DNA of 11,102 bases from Sphingomonadales bacterium (GTDB lineage Bacteria; Pseudomonadota; Alphaproteobacteria; Sphingomonadales; Sphingomonadaceae), in NCBI GenBank assembly GCA_013298745.1, contig JAAFIT010000008.1:5962-17063 (forward strand), written 5' to 3'. The notes beneath the pieces were generated by a model. That model made no database searches. It was not told where the DNA came from and worked only from the letters and a program-made list of their open reading frames with translations. Positions 7,189-11,102 of this stretch are shown here, piece by piece (position 1 is the stretch's first letter; each line of letters begins with the position of its first letter). Made by a program: the position numbers and the translations under genes.

Positions 7189-9432
7189 TCAGAAGTTATA
7201 GGCGACGCGGGCTCCAAAGGTTCTCGGCTCGGCCCAGATTCCGCGCTGGGCGTTGCCGGTGCTGTTCAGGACCTGACGACGATAGCGGCGATCGGTGAGA
7301 TTGTGCGCCCAAAGACCAAGCGTCCAGTTTCCGGTCTTCAAATTGATCGAAGCGTCCCAGAGTCCGAGGGCAGGTTCGCTCGATTCCGGATCGACCTCGT
7401 TGTTGTCCGCCTCGAAATAAATCGAGCTGCGATAAGCATAACCAATCCGGCTCGTCAGGTCGCCCCAGCCTGTCATGGTCTCGAAATTGGCTCCGAGCGA
7501 CAAGCTGTGCTTCGGCGCACGCTGCATGCGGTTGCCGCTGAAATCGAGCGTATCGCTGAAGACATAGTCTTTGAACTTGGCATCCAAATAGCCATAGCTG
7601 AAATCGAGCGACCAATTGCTGTTGAAGACGGCGCGGCCTTCCATTTCGAAGCCGCGGACGCGGCTATTGGCGGCATTGGTGATCAAGACCTGGGTGGCGC
7701 CGCCGCCGATCGGGACCAGACGCAGTTGCTGCAGGTTGCGATAGTCCATGCTGAACAAAGTGGCGTTGAGGCGCAGGTGGCGATCAAACAGGGTCGTGCG
7801 CACCCCCACCTCGTAGGAATCGACCGATTCCGGATCGGCGACCTGCTCGGCGACGGACTGCGAAATGGCGATGAACTGGAATGCCCCCGATTTGAACCCG
7901 GACGTGTAAGAGACATAACCCATCACATCGTCAGTGAATTTGTAACTGAGCGACACCGAAGGATCGAAGGATTCCCATTTGCGTGAAAGCGGCGTGGTGA
8001 AATTCGTCACGATAAAGGGAATGGTGGACCGGGTATCGTAGACGACATCCTTCTTGTCCCAGCTGTAGCGTCCGCCCAACGTCAGCGAGAGCTTATCGAT
8101 CATTTCCCACTGGATCTGGCCGAACACAGCGCTGGCCTTGGCTTCAAGATCGAGGCCGAAATCCCAGCTCAGCGGTGCCGGTTGCACGAAGAAACTGAGC
8201 AGCGAAGCGGGGCCAAAATCGATCGTTTCGGTCCGACTGACATCCTCCCTGGAATAATATGCGCCAACGAGCGCCTTCACATTGCCAGACTGGTAATTCA
8301 GCCGCAGCTCCTGCGAGAACTGCTTGCCATCCTCATGTGCCAGATAGACCTGGAACGGCAGTGTCGTGCCATCGAGGTCGGTGCGTTCGTCGAGCTTCAG
8401 CTTGCGTAGCGCCGTGATCGAAACCAGTTCAAATGAACCGAATGGCACGTTTAGCTGCGCCGAACCGCCATAGGTTTCTTTGATGATGCCGGCACCCTGA
8501 GTGTCCATCGACAGACGATAGGGATCACTGGGTTCGGCCGGTGTCACATAGCCCGGAGCGAGAGGGCCTGGATCGTTGGCCGCGCCACCGAGTCCGTTCG
8601 GAACGAGGACAAGCGGCGGGCCATCAAAATGCGAATAGTCTGCAGACAGCCGCAATGTGGCATCGCCAATGTCGACCAGCAACTTTCCGCGCCCGGTCCA
8701 GGTGTCTTCGCTGCCGCCGCGGATATCGGCAACGCTGACAGGCTGGTAGCCGGCCCGATAGCGCCGGGCGACGGACAGTGACCCACGAACACCATCACCA
8801 GCAATTGGACCACTGACTGAAGCACCAAGGGCGTAAAGCCAATCGCCTTTGACATCACTCGCGCCAAGCTCGCCGGTGAGCCCCGCCTTCAGAGTGGAGG
8901 AAGGATCGCGCGTGACAACGGAAATCGCACCGCCGATCGTGTTGCGGCCGTAAAGTGAGCCTTGCGGCCCACGCAGGACCTCGACCCGCTCGATATCGAG
9001 CAAATCCATGTCGAGCGCGCCGAACCGACCGAGATGCACGCCATCGACGAACACACCGACGGATGAGTCGCTGCCGGCGTCATAGGACCGGGTGCCGATG
9101 CCGCGAATATAGATCTGCGGTTTGGAGCGATCGGCCGCTTCGAAGAATACGTTGCTGCTTAGCCGCGAGATGTTGTTGAGTTCGGTGTAGCCCGCCTTTT
9201 CCAGGTCCCTGCCCGAGACGGCGAAGATCGAAATGGGCACGCTCTGCAGCGATTCAGATTGCTTGCGGGCCGTGACGACAATCTCCGAGACGCCAGCTTG
9301 ATCAGCAACGATGGGGGCATCGGCAGTCTTTTGCTGAGCCCATGCAGATTGCGATGAGAGCATTGTCACCGCGGCACCGGACATAAGCCATCCGTACAAC
9401 CGACGTGATTTTGCGATACCTGACACCGTCAT
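7189..9432 (-). CDS. TonB-dependent outer-membrane receptor
   Basis: 747 residues from the chosen start. A signal peptide (R-R-L-Y-G-W-L-M-S-G-A-A-V-T-M-L) ends at A-W-A, cut after A32. A TonB-box-like S-E-I-V-V-T-A-R-K (49-57) follows, then the plug domain (about 62-165) with Y-I-R-G-I-G-T-R, V-F-V-D-G-V and R-V-E-V-L-R-G-P-Q-G-S-L-Y-G-R-N-T-I-G-G-A-I. The remainder is the 22-strand barrel, ending in the aromatic sorting signal G-A-R-V-A-Y-N-F. This is the sphingomonad-type receptor that imports large or hydrophobic nutrients with TonB-ExbBD energy. Its position at the head of an enzyme operon argues for uptake of the operon's substrate rather than iron. I chose the ATG at 9432, because the run AGGGGGG lies five bases upstream. 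The ATG at 9447 would sit in front of that run and overlap the regulatory region. Expression is likely under the operator at 9479-9507. Confidence 0.94.
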   Translation of the reverse strand: MTVSGIAKSRRLYGWLMSGAAVTMLSSQSAWAQQKTADAPIVADQAGVSEIVVTARKQSESLQSVPISIFAVSGRDLEKAGYTELNNISRLSSNVFFEAADRSKPQIYIRGIGTRSYDAGSDSSVGVFVDGVHLGRFGALDMDLLDIERVEVLRGPQGSLYGRNTIGGAISVVTRDPSSTLKAGLTGELGASDVKGDWLYALGASVSGPIAGDGVRGSLSVARRYRAGYQPVSVADIRGGSEDTWTGRGKLLVDIGDATLRLSADYSHFDGPPLVLVPNGLGGAANDPGPLAPGYVTPAEPSDPYRLSMDTQGAGIIKETYGGSAQLNVPFGSFELVSITALRKLKLDERTDLDGTTLPFQVYLAHEDGKQFSQELRLNYQSGNVKALVGAYYSREDVSRTETIDFGPASLLSFFVQPAPLSWDFGLDLEAKASAVFGQIQWEMIDKLSLTLGGRYSWDKKDVVYDTRSTIPFIVTNFTTPLSRKWESFDPSVSLSYKFTDDVMGYVSYTSGFKSGAFQFIAISQSVAEQVADPESVDSYEVGVRTTLFDRHLRLNATLFSMDYRNLQQLRLVPIGGGATQVLITNAANSRVRGFEMEGRAVFNSNWSLDFSYGYLDAKFKDYVFSDTLDFSGNRMQRAPKHSLSLGANFETMTGWGDLTSRIGYAYRSSIYFEADNNEVDPESSEPALGLWDASINLKTGNWTLGLWAHNLTDRRYRRQVLNSTGNAQRGIWAEPRTFGARVAYNF

Positions 9433-9469
9433 TCTATCCCCCCTCATGCCCGTCGTATTGAACGACTCA

Positions 9470-9498
9470 TTGTTATGCGGTACTCGATTAGGTACATT
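9470..9498 (+). promoter_or_regulatory. Candidate promoter of the alpha/beta hydrolase
   Basis: TTGTTA (9470-9475), a 17-base spacer, then TACATT (9493-9498) make a plausible sigma-70-type pair on the plus strand. It would start transcription about 15 bases before the ATG at 9521. The -10 hexamer lies inside the GGTAC-N4-GTACC palindrome, so binding there would block the promoter. It was found by eye only. Confidence 0.35.
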
Positions 9499-9507
9499 AG
9501 TACCAAT
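9479..9507. promoter_or_regulatory. Candidate TetR-type operator, copy 1 (receptor/hydrolase divergent promoter)
   Basis: Plus strand: GGTAC (9479-9483), 7 bases, GGTAC (9491-9495), ATTA, GTACC (9500-9504), then AAT. It holds an inner palindrome GGTAC-N4-GTACC and an outer inverted repeat GGTAC-N16-GTACC. It sits in the 88 bases separating two divergent genes. The same architecture, mirrored, occurs upstream of the TetR-family gene at 11074-11102. Inference: this is the binding site of that TetR protein and controls both divergent transcripts. A TTGACC at 9517-9512 (minus strand) is a possible -35 for the receptor operon, with the inner palindrome in its spacer. Confidence 0.65.
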
Positions 9508-9520
9508 AAGAGGTCAAGCA

Positions 9521-10378
9521 ATGCCGAGCCAAGCCATGTCAGCCTTCAATGCAGAGGTGCGCCAGACCCGGCGCGCCATGCTCAACAGCGACTATGATCC
9601 GATCGAAATGCGACGGATGCTGGCATCATTCGAGACAACCGGGCCCAGTGCCGAATGCCGGGAATTGGGCCATGCCATGCTTGAACTGCGCCGGGTGAAA
9701 GGCCCAGCACTGCTCGTCTACGTTCCCGGGGGCGGGTTTTGCTTTCCGGGTGGCGATGCCCATCGCAGTTTGCTCGATCGGGTCTGCGATGCGGCTGACG
9801 TTCGCGGCGTCCTGCTGCAGCACCGCCTGGCGCCTGAGCACCCCTTCCCTGCAGCGCACGATGATGTCGCCAATGCACTTCGGGTGATCTTGGCTGAAGA
9901 GACCGGCCCCGTGTTCGTGATGTGTGATTCGTCCGCCGGCGCGCTGGTTCTATGTGCTTGCGCCAAGTTCAAGCGCGAGGGGCAGCGACTGCCCGATAAG
10001 CTTGTCTGCCTGTCAGTCCTGACTGACCTGGCAATGACCGGGCAGTCGCACGTGACCAACGCCGAAGCTGATCCGATGTTCGGGCCGCAGGCGGTGATCC
10101 ACAAGGCTATTCACTATCTGCAAGGTGCCAATCCGGCGCAGCCGGTTGCATCCCCGTTCTGGGATGAGCCTATGCAGTTGCCGGATAGTCTCTTCATTGT
10201 CGGCAGCACCGAAGTGCTACGCGACGACACGCTACGCTATGCCGGGCAGGCAGAAGCCGCAGGGACGAAAGTGAACGTCATCGTCGAGGACGAGGCGCCA
10301 CATGTATTCGCGTTATTGGCGGGAATCCCCGAGGCCGACCAGGCCGTGACCGAGATCGTCGCATTCCTGAAATCTTGA
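9521..10378 (+). CDS. Alpha/beta hydrolase, HSL/'hydrolase fold-3' type with altered motifs
   Basis: 285 residues from the ATG at 9521, preceded by AAGAGGT (9508-9514) at good spacing. An in-frame ATG at 9446 would overlap the receptor's region and the operator, so I reject it. The protein follows the HSL-type esterase order: oxyanion region Y-V-P-G-G-G-F (67-73), R-L-A-P-E-H-P-F-P-A-A (102-112), nucleophile region V-M-C-D-S-S-A-G-A-L (133-142, Ser137 or Ser138), acid region G-S-T-E-V-L-R-D-D (228-236, probably Glu231) and catalytic His261 in A-P-H-V-F. There is no signal peptide, so it is cytosolic. Expected role: hydrolysis of an ester or lactone. Two motifs deviate: HGGG is PGGG, and GDSAGG reads as CDSSAG. 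It is divergent from the receptor operon and ends 9 bases from the convergent TetR gene, with no hairpin visible between them. Confidence 0.9.
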   Translation: MPSQAMSAFNAEVRQTRRAMLNSDYDPIEMRRMLASFETTGPSAECRELGHAMLELRRVKGPALLVYVPGGGFCFPGGDAHRSLLDRVCDAADVRGVLLQHRLAPEHPFPAAHDDVANALRVILAEETGPVFVMCDSSAGALVLCACAKFKREGQRLPDKLVCLSVLTDLAMTGQSHVTNAEADPMFGPQAVIHKAIHYLQGANPAQPVASPFWDEPMQLPDSLFIVGSTEVLRDDTLRYAGQAEAAGTKVNVIVEDEAPHVFALLAGIPEADQAVTEIVAFLKS

Positions 10379-10387
10379 TGGCACCGG

Positions 10388-10990
10388 TCAGTTACCCGGG
10401 TTCTGGAACAGACCTGTCGTGAGGATCCGAAACAGTTCATCGAACGCCTGGCTGAACCCGACGCCTGTGCGTTCAAGCATCGATGGCTCGTTGATCCGGT
10501 TGACCGCCGCGAGGAAGATCTCCGCCACCAGCGCCGAGTGGAAAGGCTTGAACTTGCCGCGGCGGATGCCATCCTCGATGATCTCCATCAGGACGTTCGT
10601 CCGCTGGGTTTGATGCGCTTCCAGCAAAGCCAGTGCAGGACGGTAGCTTTGCAGATCTGCGAGGAATTGCCGGCTTGCTGGTCGCGACTCGACGACGCCG
10701 GGCTCGAGATACGCCATCATTCGCTGCTCGGGGTCATCGTGCTGAAGCGCACCCTGCCAACCGAGGTGACGAATCCGCTCGAGCCAGGATTCGATCACCA
10801 GAATGAACATTTCCTGTTTGCTCGGCGCAATCTCGTACAAGGTCCGTTTCGAGCATTTGAGGCGCGATGCAAGCTCGTCGACCGTGATGTTGCGGAAGCC
10901 ATTGGCAAAGAACATGGCCTCAAGCTCGGCGAGCAACGCCTTTTGCCGATCCGAGCCCGGCGTGAGTTGCTGCGTGTGTCTTGAAGTCAT
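10388..10990 (-). CDS. TetR/AcrR-family transcriptional regulator
   Basis: About 200 residues, normal for TetR regulators. The N-terminal DNA-binding domain includes a helix A-L-L-A-E-L-E-A-M-F-F-A-N-G-F-R-N-I-T followed by the helix-turn-helix V-D-E-L-A-S-R-L-K-C-S-K-R-T-L-Y and the linker S-K-Q-E-M-F (about residues 18-62 from the ATG). The C-terminal part (about 70-200) is an all-helical ligand-binding and dimerisation domain with no recognisable subfamily signature. I chose the ATG at 10990; a GTG at 11005 adds five residues (M-A-K-F-L) and is equally possible, since neither has a strong ribosome binding site (GGTGG lies 10 bases before the ATG). It probably represses the receptor operon, the hydrolase and itself through the GGTAC/GTACC elements, with a pathway compound or CoA ester as inducer. 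That assignment is inference from location and operator repetition. Confidence 0.9.
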   Translation of the reverse strand: MTSRHTQQLTPGSDRQKALLAELEAMFFANGFRNITVDELASRLKCSKRTLYEIAPSKQEMFILVIESWLERIRHLGWQGALQHDDPEQRMMAYLEPGVVESRPASRQFLADLQSYRPALALLEAHQTQRTNVLMEIIEDGIRRGKFKPFHSALVAEIFLAAVNRINEPSMLERTGVGFSQAFDELFRILTTGLFQNPGN

Positions 10991-11073
10991 CAGAAATTTT
11001 GCCACCAGAGGAGTGCCAACGCTCAGATAAACCTTCGATCATCGGCTGCCAACCAGCGCGTTCAAACTTTACA

Positions 11074-11102
11074 GGTACTGATGTACCGTTTATCGTACCA
11101 AT
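11074..11102. promoter_or_regulatory. Candidate TetR-type operator, copy 2 (upstream of the TetR gene)
   Basis: Plus strand: GGTAC (11074-11078), TGAT, GTACC (11083-11087), 7 bases, GTACC (11095-11099), then AAT at the window end. The half-sites and spacers (4 and 7) equal those of copy 1 in reverse order. The inner core GGTACTGATGTACC matches the reverse complement of copy 1 at 13 of 14 positions. It lies about 70-85 bases upstream of the TetR start. Its orientation corresponds to a plus-strand promoter pointing out of the window. The site may continue past the edge. Confidence 0.62.

Noticed and set aside
7165..7986. 273-codon plus-strand frame opposite the end of the TonB receptor
   Set aside because: It is antisense to barrel-coding sequence with a clear C-terminal signature, and shows no independent start signal or domain.
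9446..9520. Upstream in-frame ATG extension of the alpha/beta hydrolase
   Set aside because: It would encode part of the divergent promoter and operator and lacks a ribosome binding site. The ATG at 9521 has AAGAGGT at correct spacing and begins just before the family-typical N-terminus.
10379..10387. Possible shared terminator between the convergent hydrolase and TetR genes
   Set aside because: Only nine bases separate the stops, and no stem-loop or T-run is visible there or just inside either gene end.

Overview
The window looks like chromosomal DNA from an alphaproteobacterium, most likely a sphingomonad (Sphingomonas, Novosphingobium or Sphingobium type). The signs are moderately high GC, a large TonB-dependent receptor heading a catabolic-style operon, a secreted Dcp-like M3 peptidase, and the style of the intergenic DNA. 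The taxonomic placement is inference from gene style; no marker gene is present. No RNA gene, CRISPR array, transposase, integrase or convincing terminator was seen, and no gene-free stretch exceeds 300 bases.

Left part (1-4331). The window opens inside a plus-strand gene for a TPR-rich C-terminal region of the kind found in TolB-N/TPR or cyclase-like regulators. A short gene-poor stretch carries a 15-base hairpin-forming repeat. Next comes a minus-strand Crp/Fnr-family regulator (1104-1766). Divergent from it is a plus-strand secreted M3-family zinc peptidase (1998-4094), followed by a gap with a second copy of the same 15-base repeat.

Right part (4332-11102). This is a compact, apparently co-regulated catabolic block. 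On the minus strand, read from right to left, are a TonB-dependent receptor (7189-9432), a fumarylacetoacetate-hydrolase-family enzyme (6209-7177), a SnoaL/NTF2-like protein (5574-6212) and an SCP-x-type thiolase (4332-5570). Their spacings are 11 bases, a 4-base ATGA overlap and 3 bases, so they very probably form one operon. Divergent from the receptor is an HSL-type alpha/beta hydrolase (9521-10378). Convergent with it is a TetR-family regulator (10388-10990).

The strongest new signal is a pair of near-identical candidate operators. One lies in the 88-base promoter region between receptor and hydrolase (9479-9507); the other is upstream of the TetR gene, at the very end of the window (11074-11102). 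Each has three GGTAC/GTACC half-sites with spacers of 4 and 7 bases, laid out as mirror images. Read in the same orientation their 14-base cores match at 13 positions. This suggests the TetR protein controls itself, the receptor operon, the hydrolase and probably a further plus-strand gene just beyond the right edge. A working model is outer-membrane uptake of a hydrophobic or cyclic compound, ester or lactone hydrolysis, dehydration or isomerisation, hydrolytic C-C cleavage of a diketo-type intermediate, and thiolytic acyl-CoA cleavage. The substrate cannot be named from this sequence.
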